Source: an uncultured Fibrobacter sp.
GTDB lineage: Bacteria > Fibrobacterota > Fibrobacteria > Fibrobacterales > Fibrobacteraceae
Reading direction: 5' to 3'
Length of the DNA: 49,191 nt
Assembly: GCA_900313675.1 (NCBI GenBank)
Contig: OMSO01000010.1
Span: 1-49,191, forward strand
The notes under the pieces are model-generated. The model was given only the letters and a program-made list of their open reading frames with translations. It had not been told where the DNA came from and ran no database searches. How positions within the stretch are numbered: the stretch's first letter is position 1; every line of letters starts with the position of its first letter. Below are positions 30,705 through 40,337 of the stretch, one piece after another. The position numbers were made by a program, and so were the translations under genes.

Positions 30705-31706
30705 TTAAATGCTCGTAATATGGTCTAGGAACAGATGCTGGGCCTTGGGGTCGTACATGACCACGTCGTAGAGCTCGCCCAACTTGCCGGTGCGGGATTC
30801 TACCATAAGCCCTGCGAGAGAGCCTTTTTCGGTGGGGAGGAACGCACCCTTGCCGTCGGGAGATTCCTTGAATTCCAGGTAGCCTTCGGATACGAACCAG
30901 TCGCGGATTACTTTGTAGTAAATGCGTTCCGTGTTGGGGCCAATCAGGGCGTTGAGACGCCGTGCAATCTCGCTTACCGGTATGGGAGTTTCGTCAGCGG
31001 GGTAGCTGTTCAGTTCTTCTGCAGAAATGTGGAATTTTTCACGGGCTTTGCGAGGGAAGTTTCCTTCTTCGGCATCGTCTTCGTCGGCATGGTTGGAACC
31101 GCGGTTTGCAAAGCGCTCGTTGGCGATGTCGATACATTTCTGGAGGTTGTCCAACACGTACTGTTGGGCCTTTTCCCAGCACTGGGTATAAATGTTGTGG
31201 TGGCCGCGCAGGTCCGATTCGCCCTTTTCGAACCCGTAAGATTCTCCGAGGTCTGTGGGCAGGTTCGCCTCGGTTCCGTTTTCGGTCATCTGCCGGGCGA
31301 GGATGCCCTGTTGCACCAAAAAGTTGGCCACGTCGGCGTAGAGCAGGTGGTTCATGTTCACGCCAGCAGGGATAAGTTCGTTGATGTTTCGGACCACCCG
31401 GGAGATGGAGACGGGGTAGTCGAAGAAACGATATTTGCTGATAGCTTCGGGAGCGATGGAAAGGGGCTGCTTGGGGGCCTTGGGGGCTTTGGGTGTGGGC
31501 TTGCGGGGGGCGGTTACGGGCGCAAGCTGTTCGTGATTCAGCTGTTGCTGCAACAGGGATGCCACGTAGGCGAGGCACTTGCTGATTCGTTCCTGTTTGC
31601 AGGAGTCCCCTTCGGGGAGGATTTCGTCGGTGAGGGGGTTGATGCCGCAAGACAATTTGCGCAGGTACATTTCGGCACGTTCAATAATCGCATTTTCAGA
31701 AGCCAT
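30705..31706 (-). CDS. hypothetical protein with two winged-helix-like modules
   Basis: The 333-residue protein is of unknown function. The start (YLRKLSCGINPLTDEILPEGDSCKQERISKCLAYVASLL) is a conserved-looking module followed by an Ala/Pro/Lys linker (TPKAPKAPKQP). Two related segments follow: ISRVVRNINELIPAGVNMNHLLYADVANFLVQQGIL and VSEIARRLNALIGPNTERIYYKVIRDWFVSEGYL. The second resembles a helix-turn-helix or winged-helix element with the KGAFLPTEKGSLAGL tail. It may bind nucleic acid. An acidic stretch (HADEDDAEEG) separates the modules. AGGAG precedes the start. Confidence 0.6.
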   Translation of the reverse strand: MASENAIIERAEMYLRKLSCGINPLTDEILPEGDSCKQERISKCLAYVASLLQQQLNHEQLAPVTAPRKPTPKAPKAPKQPLSIAPEAISKYRFFDYPVSISRVVRNINELIPAGVNMNHLLYADVANFLVQQGILARQMTENGTEANLPTDLGESYGFEKGESDLRGHHNIYTQCWEKAQQYVLDNLQKCIDIANERFANRGSNHADEDDAEEGNFPRKAREKFHISAEELNSYPADETPIPVSEIARRLNALIGPNTERIYYKVIRDWFVSEGYLEFKESPDGKGAFLPTEKGSLAGLMVESRTGKLGELYDVVMYDPKAQHLFLDHITSI

Positions 31707-31733
31707 GTTTTACTCCTAGTATATTCCGGGTCA

Positions 31734-31883
31734 CCTCTAAAAATTCATTTTCAAAAATTTGGCTGCAACACATCGTGCAGTTTCGTTACTCAAAGTGGTA
31801 AAGACCTCCAGTATTCACCACTTTTCGTTCCTGCCTGCGCTCGGTTTCGCTCAAATTCTTTTTATCAAAGCAATTTTTAGAGG
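31734..31883. mobile_element. MITE-like 150-bp element with 12-bp terminal inverted repeats
   Basis: CCTCTAAAAATT at 31734-31745 is perfectly inverted as AATTTTTAGAGG at 31872-31883. Inside, AAGTGGT pairs with ACCACTT and CTGCA with TGCAG. There is no ORF, and no clear target site duplication was found. It lies upstream of the wHTH-like gene, so it is part of that gene's leader region. Confidence 0.5.
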
Positions 31884-31960
31884 CGCCCTCTTCTTCTTAT
31901 TTGGGCGCGGCAAATATACAAAAATATGTGGTTGATTGGCTGAGAAAGCCTGCATATATG

Positions 31961-31992
31961 AAAAAGACCGCATGGCACCGAGTGCTGCGGTC
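31961..31992 (-). terminator. rho-independent terminator of the LPP20-like gene
   Basis: GACCGCA and TGCGGTC stem; on the minus strand it is followed by five T. It lies 28 nt after the stop. Confidence 0.8.
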
Positions 31993-32019
31993 AGGGGAAA
32001 ATGTCTAGTTTAGAGTGGG

Positions 32020-32574
32020 CTACTGCCTCTGGCTGGCCTTGTACTGGTCAAGAGCCGCTGCGGCTTTATCTAGGTCGGCATAACCTTTCATGGCGCGGGC
32101 GCGTTCCACATTGATTTTCTGGGCGGTCAGAGCGGCTTCGAAGGCCTTCTTGAAGGCTTCGGGGTCCATGGCGGCGATGGCGTAGACCTTGAACTTACCC
32201 GCTTCGGTGACTTCCATGTCCATCTTGATTATGCTGACGCCGTTCTGCATGTCGGAAATGACGTTCTTTTTGGCCTCTTCCTTGTGCTGGGTGAGTTCGT
32301 CACCTACTTCTTCTTGGTAGTTGCGGATAAAGGCTTCTACCTTGGATTCCACGGCACGGGCCACGTCGGTGCGGGCATTCAGGTCGGCCTCGTCATAGGC
32401 CAGCTGTTCGGACTTGGATTCGCCGACGCCGAGACCGGCCGTGACGCCTTTATCCATCAGTTCCTGCTTTTCTTTCTGCATCTTCATCATCTTGCTTGCA
32501 GACTGTTCCTGGGGAGTGCCTGCGCAACCGACAATGAACAGGGCGAATGCCAGAAGGGCGATAATCTTTTTCAT
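32020..32574 (-). CDS. LPP20-like lipoprotein
   Basis: The 184-residue protein has a lipoprotein signal peptide (MKKIIALLAFALFIVGC, lipobox IVGC) followed by Cys17. The rest, DEADLNARTDVARAVESKVEAFIRNYQEE...NVISDMQNGVSIIKMDMEVTEAGKFKVYAIAAMDPEAF, matches the LPP20-like fold found in envelope lipoproteins. It ends in a helical tail (AAALDQYKASQRQ). It has a ribosome-binding site AGGAG and a leader of about 35 nt. It is probably outer-membrane anchored; its function is unknown. Confidence 0.78.
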   Translation of the reverse strand: MKKIIALLAFALFIVGCAGTPQEQSASKMMKMQKEKQELMDKGVTAGLGVGESKSEQLAYDEADLNARTDVARAVESKVEAFIRNYQEEVGDELTQHKEEAKKNVISDMQNGVSIIKMDMEVTEAGKFKVYAIAAMDPEAFKKAFEAALTAQKINVERARAMKGYADLDKAAAALDQYKASQRQ

Positions 32575-32739
32575 GGTGTTTCTCCTGATTTAGTTTGTAT
32601 TCCCTTAATATAATTCTTTTTTCGACTTTGTTTTAAAATTTCCACCGTGTGAACTAATATAACTAAAATGTCGTGTCAAATATGACATTTCGAAAAGCAG
32701 TGTACAAAAAAGCAGTATTTGTCGCAGATTGCGCTGATT

Positions 32740-34692
32740 CTACTCTTTTACGGCATCCAGAAGAACGTTGGCCGTTGCTACGCAGCGGACGGCGTAGCCA
32801 TAGCTCTTTAGGTAGGTTTGTTTCTTTGCCCCACTTGTGGAAAGATACCACATGTATGCATTCCTATCGTCTAAATCTGTTGATGTCCAGTAACGGGCGT
32901 ATGCATCGCCCTTATAAGAAGAGCCCCATTCTCCGGTAGGTATGGCGCTGAATCCAGAAGTATTTCCGCAAGTTTTTCCCCATTCTCCGGTTTCGGCCAT
33001 CAGGGCGTCGGCACTTCCGCAGATTCCGTTGAGCCATTGGCTGTTTGCCATCAGCTCTTCCATCTGCTCGTTGGAGGGCAACGTCCAACCTTCTGGGCAG
33101 GCAAGGATGGCCGCGTCAAAAGTATATAGGCGTCCTCTTTGTACGCAGTTGTCGTTGTCGGGGCACTTGATTCCGTCTTGATGCTGTTCTAGTGGCCCGC
33201 CGAATCGAAGGTCGTCGACCATCCAGATTAGTCCTGCGATTTTTGCAACCCGGTAGGTCATGCCATCGCGTGTGTCTGTAAAGGCATTGCAGTCCTCGCA
33301 GTCGGTTGCCTTTGTGATTTCGTGATCATAGGTGTAGGCCTTGCTAGAAGAGGATTGCTCTTGGGAAGAAGATGATGGAACTTCCGAAGAACTAGAGGAC
33401 TCCTGGGAAGAAGAGGACGAAACTTCTGAGGAACTGGACGGACCTGAGGAGTGTTTCCATTCCTTCACTTCGGTTAGTTTTACAGTACCATCGGCAACGC
33501 AACGGACGGCGTATCCGTAATCCTTCTGGTATGTTTGGAAATGTACTCCCTTCAAGTCGCCTAGGTACCATTCGTAGGCGCTCTGAATATCGTATTCCGT
33601 AGAGGTCCAGTAGCGAGCGTATCCATCCATTTTGATGTAGTCATGGTTGAATTCCCCTGTGGGCACGGCAGAGAACCCGTAGGTGTCGTAGCCCGGGTAG
33701 TCCCAGCCCTCGACGGCTCTCACGTAGACTTCGTTGTTGAAATAGGTTTCGTTATTCCTGTTTACGTTGATGTAGTCGTAAAGTTTTTGCCATTCCCTGT
33801 GTTCAGGTACATGAAATCCCTTGGGGCATACGCCTCTGTGGGGGTATTTTATTTTTGTGCCGCATGATTTCCAAAGCATGCAGTCCGTGTCATCCATGGC
33901 CGCTGCAAAGGAATATAGATAGCCGGTTTCCTTGCAGTTGTCTTTCTTGTTGCACTTGATAAAGTAAGCAAGCTTCAATTCAGGGTCGTAGTAGCGAAGG
34001 TCTTCGGACATCCAGATCATACCATCAATTTCCGTGACGCGGTAGATGTTACCATCTCGGGAATCTTTAAAGGCGTTACACTCCTCGCAGGTTTTTATGA
34101 TACCGCTAGGGGTCGTGGAGTGGCTATCCTGTGAATCAGGGCTGTCGTCTGAAGATTCTGAAGACTGGGCTTCGGTGATTGAACTAGAAGATTCTTGTTG
34201 ATTCTTTGGAACGATGCTGCGGTAAAGGCTTTTTCCGTCTTCGACTTTGCAAAGGCAATCGTCAAGATTGCGCTCATTTGCATCTGCGACCATAGGCGCC
34301 AAATCCCCGTCGGTCCCCAACTTGTATGTGCAACCCGAAACTTGGACCCAGATATTCATGTATTTCTGTTCGGTAATGATCTTGATGTTGTAGCGATTCT
34401 TGGCCTTGTCGTATTCAGCAGAAGTGCATCTTGCATAGAATGACAACTTGTAGCTCATATACTCGGTAAGTTGATCGCAGACATGTTCTGCTATAAAGTC
34501 ATTGTCGGAGAGATCGGTGGACCATGGGTCGGTCTCGTCTATGTTGAACAGTTCGTTACAGCGTGCGGCAAATTCTGCCTCTGTGGGGCCAGAAGAACTG
34601 GAAAAGTCTTCTGCGGAAGAACCCGAATCTCCACCGCAGGCGCTCAAGCAAAGGGTGCCAAGAATTGCTGTTGCCACTAACAGGTTTTTCAT
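32740..34692 (-). CDS. lipoprotein with two FISUMP domains and polyserine linkers
   Basis: The 650-residue protein has a lipobox (MKNLLVATAILGTLCLSAC) with Cys19. After a Ser-rich segment and a unique N-terminal region, the first FISUMP domain runs from about 210 (CNAFKDSRDGNIYRVTEIDGMIWMSEDL) to about 405. A polyserine linker (SSSSEVSSSSSQESSSSS) is followed by the second domain from about 455 (CNAFTDTRDGMTYRVAKIAGLIWMVDDL) to the end. Both contain the CPEGW/CPKGF...P, FSA(V/I)PTGE, RYWTST and AVRCVA blocks. Polyserine linkers are typical of Fibrobacter surface enzymes. It is likely a cell-surface protein, perhaps in adhesion or polysaccharide handling; this is inference. Confidence 0.85.
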   Translation of the reverse strand: MKNLLVATAILGTLCLSACGGDSGSSAEDFSSSSGPTEAEFAARCNELFNIDETDPWSTDLSDNDFIAEHVCDQLTEYMSYKLSFYARCTSAEYDKAKNRYNIKIITEQKYMNIWVQVSGCTYKLGTDGDLAPMVADANERNLDDCLCKVEDGKSLYRSIVPKNQQESSSSITEAQSSESSDDSPDSQDSHSTTPSGIIKTCEECNAFKDSRDGNIYRVTEIDGMIWMSEDLRYYDPELKLAYFIKCNKKDNCKETGYLYSFAAAMDDTDCMLWKSCGTKIKYPHRGVCPKGFHVPEHREWQKLYDYINVNRNNETYFNNEVYVRAVEGWDYPGYDTYGFSAVPTGEFNHDYIKMDGYARYWTSTEYDIQSAYEWYLGDLKGVHFQTYQKDYGYAVRCVADGTVKLTEVKEWKHSSGPSSSSEVSSSSSQESSSSSEVPSSSSQEQSSSSKAYTYDHEITKATDCEDCNAFTDTRDGMTYRVAKIAGLIWMVDDLRFGGPLEQHQDGIKCPDNDNCVQRGRLYTFDAAILACPEGWTLPSNEQMEELMANSQWLNGICGSADALMAETGEWGKTCGNTSGFSAIPTGEWGSSYKGDAYARYWTSTDLDDRNAYMWYLSTSGAKKQTYLKSYGYAVRCVATANVLLDAVKE

Positions 34693-34722
34693 CTTCTTGT
34701 TTCTCCAAAAAATTTCAAAACT

Positions 34723-37700
34723 TTACTGCCAACTGTTCAGGAATCCCATGCCCAAGTTGAAGCGGATGCGGGTGGGTGCGAACCTTTTGGGAATCAGGGG
34801 CAGGTCGATGGGGTTTAGCTTGTTGCCATCTCCGTCTTCTTCGCCGATGCGGTCCAGGGCCCGGGCGAATGTAAGGGACATGTCCACCGGGATGCTTTCG
34901 AAAAGCTTGTTGGACCACCTGATGCCAAAACCTGCGGAGCGGTCCCAGAAACCGTGCTTGGTGAAATTGTCGGAGTTGTTCCACTTGCCGTTCCATGCGG
35001 CGCCTACCTGAGCGAACACGTCCAGGTACAGGTCCCTTGTGCTGAAAATCCACAGACGCTTGCGCCAGTCGTCGTAGACGGGGAACAGGTAGTGGATTTC
35101 GGCTATGGCGGTCTTGGTGCCCGAGCGGGTGTAGCTTTCGTTGCTACGCACGTAGGGGTAGCCTTCCAGGAACACGGCGTTGTAGTAGTAGGAATCCAGG
35201 GTGTCTTCCTTGGCGTCGGTACTCCAGTTGAAGATTCCGCCCAACTTGCCCCCTGCGGCAAGCCGTGCGCCTGTGAGGGGACTCTGGACAGACCCGTAAA
35301 GGTTCAGGTCCACCTGGTGGATGTTGAAATTCCTGTAACGGGGCTTGATGGAGCCGCTTTCGGTGACGTAGAAACTTTCGGCGAAGGTGCCCGGCCTGTA
35401 CAGGTCGCTGTTGGAATACTGGTAAGTGATGACGGCGCCGTTCCCCTGGCCGCTGATTCCCGAACCGTCTTCGCCTTCGTGGTCGCCGTACAGTCCGAAG
35501 GTGGCGAGGGCGCTTATCCGTTTGTGGTAAGTCCAGGAGAAATCGTCTTCGTACAGGTTGAAATCCGCCCAGTCGTAGCCCAGGGCCACCTGCAAGGTGT
35601 CGATGGACTTGAACAGACTGTAGCCCGCCATGCCCGCCACGGCCTGCTGGGAAATGGCGTAGTGGTTGAACCCGAGGGAGTCTCCGCCGTGGGCGCGCAC
35701 GTCTTCGTAGCGGACGGTATCCCTGCTGGTGTAGTTGGCGTAGCTGTAGTTGATTCCAAGGTCAAGAGGTGTGCTCCTGTTGAGCCAGCTTACAAAGAAT
35801 TCTTTTTCTTGCTCGGGATTCAGGCCGTCGGCATTGATGTAGTCGATGCCCTTGCCCAACTCTAGCAGTAGCCCCAGCTGCACGACGTTTTTCTTGAGAG
35901 GATCGCTAAGGAGCGCCAAGAGCCCGAGCTTAGCCTTGCGTTGGCCTTCGCCGAATACGGTCAGGTCCGGGGCGTTCTCGTTGAAACTCAGGAGCGGCAC
36001 GAACAGCGGTATAAAGGGGATGGGATGGTAGTTCTGTTCGCCGCCGGCCAATTCCCGCGACTCCAGAGGGGTGAACTTCTTTTCGGGCCTCAGGGGGCTT
36101 CCGCGCAGCACGATGGGGGCGGGCGTTTTTTGCGCGGAGTCGGCGGCTTGTGCGCCGGTCGGCGACTGTGCAATTTGAGCGCCGGTCAGGGAACTTGCAG
36201 CCACCTTGACCTTTAAGGTGTCCCGCATTTCAATCTGGAAGGTGCTGTCCCGTTCGGCAAGGACCGCTTCTGGCGTGCACAGGCTATCTTCGGGCGGGCA
36301 TACGCTCCAGAGGGTGTCCGGCACGGTGACGGTAGAGTCCCGATAGGTCACGACGATACTGTCGACGGTAATGCTATCCGGACCTGCATCGCGGTAGGGC
36401 AGCTTATAAAGGGAAAAACCGTCCTGGTCGTATTGCGTAAAGTACAGCGTGTCGTGCCCGAGAGCCGGGGTAAAGGCTCCGCCCACTACGTTGGTAAGGG
36501 GCCGCTCCGCTCCGGTGGCGAGGTCCTTTTCTATCAGGTTGAAAATGCCGTTCCGGTTGCTGGCGAATACAATCTTTTCGTTGGAGAGCCAGTTGCCGTC
36601 CCGTTCGTCAAAGAGGGTGTCGCTAACGGTCTTGAAATTCTTTCCGTCACTGTCGATGATGGCAAGTCCCCGGTGCATGTCGTCAAAGAATCCGAAGAGA
36701 ATCCGCTTGCCGTCTGGGCTCACCTTCGGACTGTAGATGTTGAAGTAGCGGAGCTTGCTGTTGGGAACGTAAAGATCTATGGGGTCTTCGGCAGAGAGTT
36801 CGCCGAAGTCAGCGTTGAAAGGAATCTTGCTCAACACGAATCGGGTGCTTTCGCCATCTCGGCGGGCAAAGACCAGGAATTTACCGTTGGGGTCGAAGGC
36901 GGGGAACACCGCATTGGCCAGGTGGGTCAAGAAATGTTCGTTCTTGTTGGTGTCACTTAGGGCGATGTCGAAGTGGGCGCGACCGTTCCGGTCCCGGTTC
37001 TTGAAAGAGACGTAGGCGAGGATAGGCCCACGCAGGCTGTCTTCGTACACGTCGATACCCTTGTCGAACCAGGGCTTCTTGGCGCGGAAACCGGACTGGG
37101 CGTAGTCCGAAATGTCGATGAGGATCGTGTCGGCGCTGTCGCTTGCGTCCTTTTCGATGGCGATGTTTCCGATTTCAACTCCCGCGACGGTGTCTCTCGT
37201 CTCACTAACCGGCATCTTGAACACCGCCCCGTCGAACCAGGCTCCGCCGAAGTTGGAAACGCCGTAGAGGTTTTCGCCAGCCACCACGGGAAAGTCCTGC
37301 CAGAAGGCGTTCTCGGTCATCTTGGTTCCTTCCACCAGGGGGCCGAGAGAATCCTTCTGCGCTTGGTAGTGTTCCGTAATCTCTTTTTTCCAGGCCTCGT
37401 ACAGGTCGTCTTCTGAAACGCCCAGCACTTTTTCCAGAGCGCCGGAGAGGGTTACCCGATAGGGCTTGGATAGTTCCTTCCAGATTTTCGGGATGGCATC
37501 TTCGCCGTATTTTTTGGCGATGTAGCGCACCAGGCTAAAGCCCTGGGTGTAGGGGCCAAGTTCTGCCTCCAGGGAGTTGTCCGAAAAATCGTGCATATAG
37601 GTGAGCGGCATCAGGTCGTCATTCAGGGCCGCCGTACGGAGCAACATGTCACGGTGGGTGTCCCAGGCGTCAAAGCCCATGCGGCTGGATTCGAACTGGG

Positions 37701-38220
37701 CGGTACCTTCGGCAAACCACAGGGGCTGCAGGGTAAAGGGGAGCATGGTGGCAAAGTCGCTGATGGTGCGCTCGTTGTAGTAGTCGGTGTAGCTGAACTG
37801 GAACCCGTACAGGTTCGGCGGTAGCTTGGAACCGCTTTCGATGCTCACCAGGTGGCTGAATTCGTGGGTCACCACGTCGGCGACCCAGCCGTGGCTGCTC
37901 CTGATCTTGAAATCCCAGTTGGTAAGCCACAGGTTGATGGAATTTTCTGCCGGGATTGCGGCCCCGTTGCTGAACAGCGCATTGTTCAGTACGGCGCTTA
38001 TGCGGGGGAGTGGTTTGTTGTAGCGGTTGACTACGGAATCATAGACCGCCTCGGCATAGGTTGCTACCGCAGAGGCGTGTTCCGAGTATTCGGCGGGGTA
38101 GATAAACTGGAAATGTTCCGTGCCTGCGGTTTTCCAGTCGATATGGCTCTGGTTGCCGTAAAAACCGGCCGCCAGTGCGGCACCTGTAAAAAACAGCAAG
38201 GTGCGTAAACCCGAAAACAT
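34723..38220 (-). CDS. outer-membrane metallopeptidase-like protein: gluzincin domain, beta-propeller repeats and C-terminal beta barrel
   Basis: The 1165-residue protein has a signal peptide (MFSGLRTLLFFTGAALAAG). The N-terminal part has HEFSH (residues 119-123) and WFAEGTAQF (Glu171), the zinc and catalytic residues of peptidase MA/M1-like gluzincins. The middle third shows WD40/TolB-type propeller strands (FDPNGKFLVFARRDGES, VSPDGKRILFGFFDD, LSNEKIVFASNRNGIFNL). A low-complexity linker follows, and the last third has alternating aromatic strands ending FGIRWSNKLFESIPVDMSLTFARAL...RIRFNLGMGFLNSWQ, like Bam/D15-type barrels. I chose ATG 38220 over TTG 38229 because TAAATTGT sits 5 nt before it. 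Confidence 0.75.
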   Translation of the reverse strand: MFSGLRTLLFFTGAALAAGFYGNQSHIDWKTAGTEHFQFIYPAEYSEHASAVATYAEAVYDSVVNRYNKPLPRISAVLNNALFSNGAAIPAENSINLWLTNWDFKIRSSHGWVADVVTHEFSHLVSIESGSKLPPNLYGFQFSYTDYYNERTISDFATMLPFTLQPLWFAEGTAQFESSRMGFDAWDTHRDMLLRTAALNDDLMPLTYMHDFSDNSLEAELGPYTQGFSLVRYIAKKYGEDAIPKIWKELSKPYRVTLSGALEKVLGVSEDDLYEAWKKEITEHYQAQKDSLGPLVEGTKMTENAFWQDFPVVAGENLYGVSNFGGAWFDGAVFKMPVSETRDTVAGVEIGNIAIEKDASDSADTILIDISDYAQSGFRAKKPWFDKGIDVYEDSLRGPILAYVSFKNRDRNGRAHFDIALSDTNKNEHFLTHLANAVFPAFDPNGKFLVFARRDGESTRFVLSKIPFNADFGELSAEDPIDLYVPNSKLRYFNIYSPKVSPDGKRILFGFFDDMHRGLAIIDSDGKNFKTVSDTLFDERDGNWLSNEKIVFASNRNGIFNLIEKDLATGAERPLTNVVGGAFTPALGHDTLYFTQYDQDGFSLYKLPYRDAGPDSITVDSIVVTYRDSTVTVPDTLWSVCPPEDSLCTPEAVLAERDSTFQIEMRDTLKVKVAASSLTGAQIAQSPTGAQAADSAQKTPAPIVLRGSPLRPEKKFTPLESRELAGGEQNYHPIPFIPLFVPLLSFNENAPDLTVFGEGQRKAKLGLLALLSDPLKKNVVQLGLLLELGKGIDYINADGLNPEQEKEFFVSWLNRSTPLDLGINYSYANYTSRDTVRYEDVRAHGGDSLGFNHYAISQQAVAGMAGYSLFKSIDTLQVALGYDWADFNLYEDDFSWTYHKRISALATFGLYGDHEGEDGSGISGQGNGAVITYQYSNSDLYRPGTFAESFYVTESGSIKPRYRNFNIHQVDLNLYGSVQSPLTGARLAAGGKLGGIFNWSTDAKEDTLDSYYYNAVFLEGYPYVRSNESYTRSGTKTAIAEIHYLFPVYDDWRKRLWIFSTRDLYLDVFAQVGAAWNGKWNNSDNFTKHGFWDRSAGFGIRWSNKLFESIPVDMSLTFARALDRIGEEDGDGNKLNPIDLPLIPKRFAPTRIRFNLGMGFLNSWQ

Positions 38221-38225
38221 CGGGT

Positions 38226-38233
38226 ACAATTTA
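38226..38233 (-). promoter_or_regulatory. TAAATTGT -7 box ending 5 nt before ATG
   Basis: TAnnTTTG-like box on the minus strand, between the terminator at 38254 and the start codon. Confidence 0.4.
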
Positions 38234-38253
38234 GGAATTTAGAGACAAGAAAA

Positions 38254-38273
38254 CCACCTGATGGCTCAGGTGG
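38254..38273 (-). terminator. rho-independent terminator of the GH5 gene
   Basis: CCACCTGA/TCAGGTGG with loop TGGC; on the minus strand TTTTCTT follows. Confidence 0.8.
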
Positions 38274-38325
38274 CTTGTAAAACATTTGCCGAGAAAGGCG
38301 GTTCCCTTGAAAAACCGTGTCGCCC

Positions 38326-40242
38326 TTACGGTGTGGGCTTGGTGAGTCCCATGGCCTTGTCGAGACCTTCGACAAGCTTGCCTCCCTTGATGACCTCGAA
38401 TCCGCCGGTGTAGCCCCAGTGGGTCCAGGGTATTTGCAGGGTGTCGCAGATTTCGCGCATGGCGGTCAGGTAGTTCAGACGGTCCTGGGCGGTAGAGCGC
38501 AGGTTGTAGGCGCCGAACTCGTTGATGATGACGGGAACCTTGTTTTTAACGGCCCAGGCCTTTGCTGTATAAATCGTGTTCAGCATGGCCTCCTTGTTGC
38601 CTGTCTTGTAGTAGTTCAGCACGTTGGACTTGACCCAGCCAGGAGTGGTGCTGGAGAGTCCAAGTTCCGAAGAGTATTCGGGCCATTTCGCCTTGTCGTA
38701 GGGGAAGGGAATGTTCTTGAGGTCCTTAGTTTCGCTCCAGCTGGCGCCCTGGTGGGTAAATACGAAGGGCTCGTAGGAGTGGATGACATAGACGATGTTG
38801 TCGTCGGTAAAGGGGGTGCGACCGGCCAGCTTGGTGATGGAGTACCATTCCACGTCACCGAAAAGCAGGGTGTGCTTCTTGTCCACCGTGCGGATGGAGT
38901 CAATAATCCCCTGTGCGGCTTCGGTCCATTGGGCGGCAGTCACCTTGCCGTTGCTCATGTCGGGCTCGTTCAGGAGTTCGTAGAAGATGTCTTCGCGCTC
39001 ATTTGAGGCGAAGTGGGCAGCCACGGCCTTCCACACTTCGGCCATCATAACCTGGTAACGCTTATTGCTTGCGGAGGTGGCGTTGTAGCTGTTGTCGTAT
39101 TCGTGGTAGTCGATGGTCAGGGACATGTTGTATTCCCTGGTCCATTCCACAAAGGAATCCAGCACGTTGAACAGGGTGTCCGAATCGATTTTCAGTTCGG
39201 TTTTTCCGGTGGCGTCCTTTACGAATTCGTCGCGGTTGAGGGTGTACTTGTCCAGGTCGATGGGCAGGCGGATTGCCTTGAAACCGTTTTCCGAAAGGAT
39301 TTTTATATCGTCTTTGCCTACCTTGAAAGTCCCGTTGAACTTACGGTTTTCTTCGAGCCAGTTGGTGAAGCTTACGCCCTTGTTCAGGTATTTCATAGCT
39401 TTCTTTTGTAGGTCGGTGTCGATGTTCAGTTCGCCCAAGGTTACTTTGGGAATTACGGCATCCTTGGGGACGATGTCAGGCACTTTTTCTTCGGCCTTCG
39501 GAGGTTCGTTATTGTCAGAGCCTCCATTGTCAATGCCGCTGCCGTCACAAATCAGGTAGATGTCGTCGATGAATACGGAATCCTGGGTGTCAGGACCTTT
39601 AGCTTGAAAACTGACCTTGTTGATGTGGGCGGCATTGAAGGGAACGGGGACACCCCAGTCTTCTTGTTTCATGTCCGTAAATTTCACCGTAACAGTAGTC
39701 CATTCATTGCTTGCGGGAACAGTTTTAGAATAGTGGTCGCTGTCTGTGATGTCCGATATTTCTATATGAACATTGTGGGATCCGCCTTTGTAACGGTATT
39801 GGACGGCATTGTATTTGCTGTAATCATTTTTAGGCAGACCAACGCCCCAGCCTACATAGGCGTCCCATTCGTAATTACCTTTTTTCAGGGTGTACTTGAG
39901 ATTGAAAGAATACTTGCTGCCGTTGTCGCTCTTGGTGGGGGCGGGGTGTCCTTCCGAATCCTTGGTTACGGTTTCGATTGTTGATTCTGCGCTGCTTCCC
40001 GCGTCATTATAGACATACCAGTATTCACCGAGAGGGCTTTGGTTGTCGCCGTCCTCGAAATCGTCCACCAGGAGCTTTACTTCTGTTGCATTCTGAGTGG
40101 AATCGGCAGATGAATCGGCGGGAGTTTCTGGACCTGGTGTCGGTTTTTCCGAAACACTTACGGTGTTGTCGCCATCGCATGCGGAAAAACTCAGGGCAAA
40201 GGCACAGGCCAGGGAGATAGTCAGCAATTTCTTTTTGATCAT
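38326..40242 (-). CDS. GH5 endoglucanase lipoprotein with CBM11-like domain
   Basis: The 638-residue protein has a lipobox (SLACAFALSFSAC, Cys22). Residues 55-230 form a beta-sandwich carbohydrate-binding domain (LLVDDFEDGDNQSPLGEYWYVYND...VFIDDIYLICDG) similar to CBM11/CIA30. Residues 285-620 are a family 5 glycoside hydrolase: acid/base Glu426 in YELLNEPD and nucleophile Glu575 in VIINEFGAY, with HSYEPF and WTHWGY as family marks. It probably cleaves beta-1,4-glucans at the outer surface. AGAGGA lies upstream and the gene has its own terminator. A GH5 lipoprotein fits the cellulolytic life of Fibrobacter. Confidence 0.9.
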   Translation of the reverse strand: MIKKKLLTISLACAFALSFSACDGDNTVSVSEKPTPGPETPADSSADSTQNATEVKLLVDDFEDGDNQSPLGEYWYVYNDAGSSAESTIETVTKDSEGHPAPTKSDNGSKYSFNLKYTLKKGNYEWDAYVGWGVGLPKNDYSKYNAVQYRYKGGSHNVHIEISDITDSDHYSKTVPASNEWTTVTVKFTDMKQEDWGVPVPFNAAHINKVSFQAKGPDTQDSVFIDDIYLICDGSGIDNGGSDNNEPPKAEEKVPDIVPKDAVIPKVTLGELNIDTDLQKKAMKYLNKGVSFTNWLEENRKFNGTFKVGKDDIKILSENGFKAIRLPIDLDKYTLNRDEFVKDATGKTELKIDSDTLFNVLDSFVEWTREYNMSLTIDYHEYDNSYNATSASNKRYQVMMAEVWKAVAAHFASNEREDIFYELLNEPDMSNGKVTAAQWTEAAQGIIDSIRTVDKKHTLLFGDVEWYSITKLAGRTPFTDDNIVYVIHSYEPFVFTHQGASWSETKDLKNIPFPYDKAKWPEYSSELGLSSTTPGWVKSNVLNYYKTGNKEAMLNTIYTAKAWAVKNKVPVIINEFGAYNLRSTAQDRLNYLTAMREICDTLQIPWTHWGYTGGFEVIKGGKLVEGLDKAMGLTKPTP

Positions 40243-40337
40243 AAGAATCCTCTTTCCTCAATATACATAAAGTGTCCCTTATTATTTGCTTACTTTTAGA
40301 AAAGCTCTGTTTACGGGGGAAAACGGGATGGGAGTAG

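Noticed and set aside
32666..32690. Inverted repeat AAATGTC/GACATTT with inner TGTCA/TGACA downstream of the FISUMP lipoprotein
   Set aside because: No T-tract and no gene it could control on either strand; kept only as a note.
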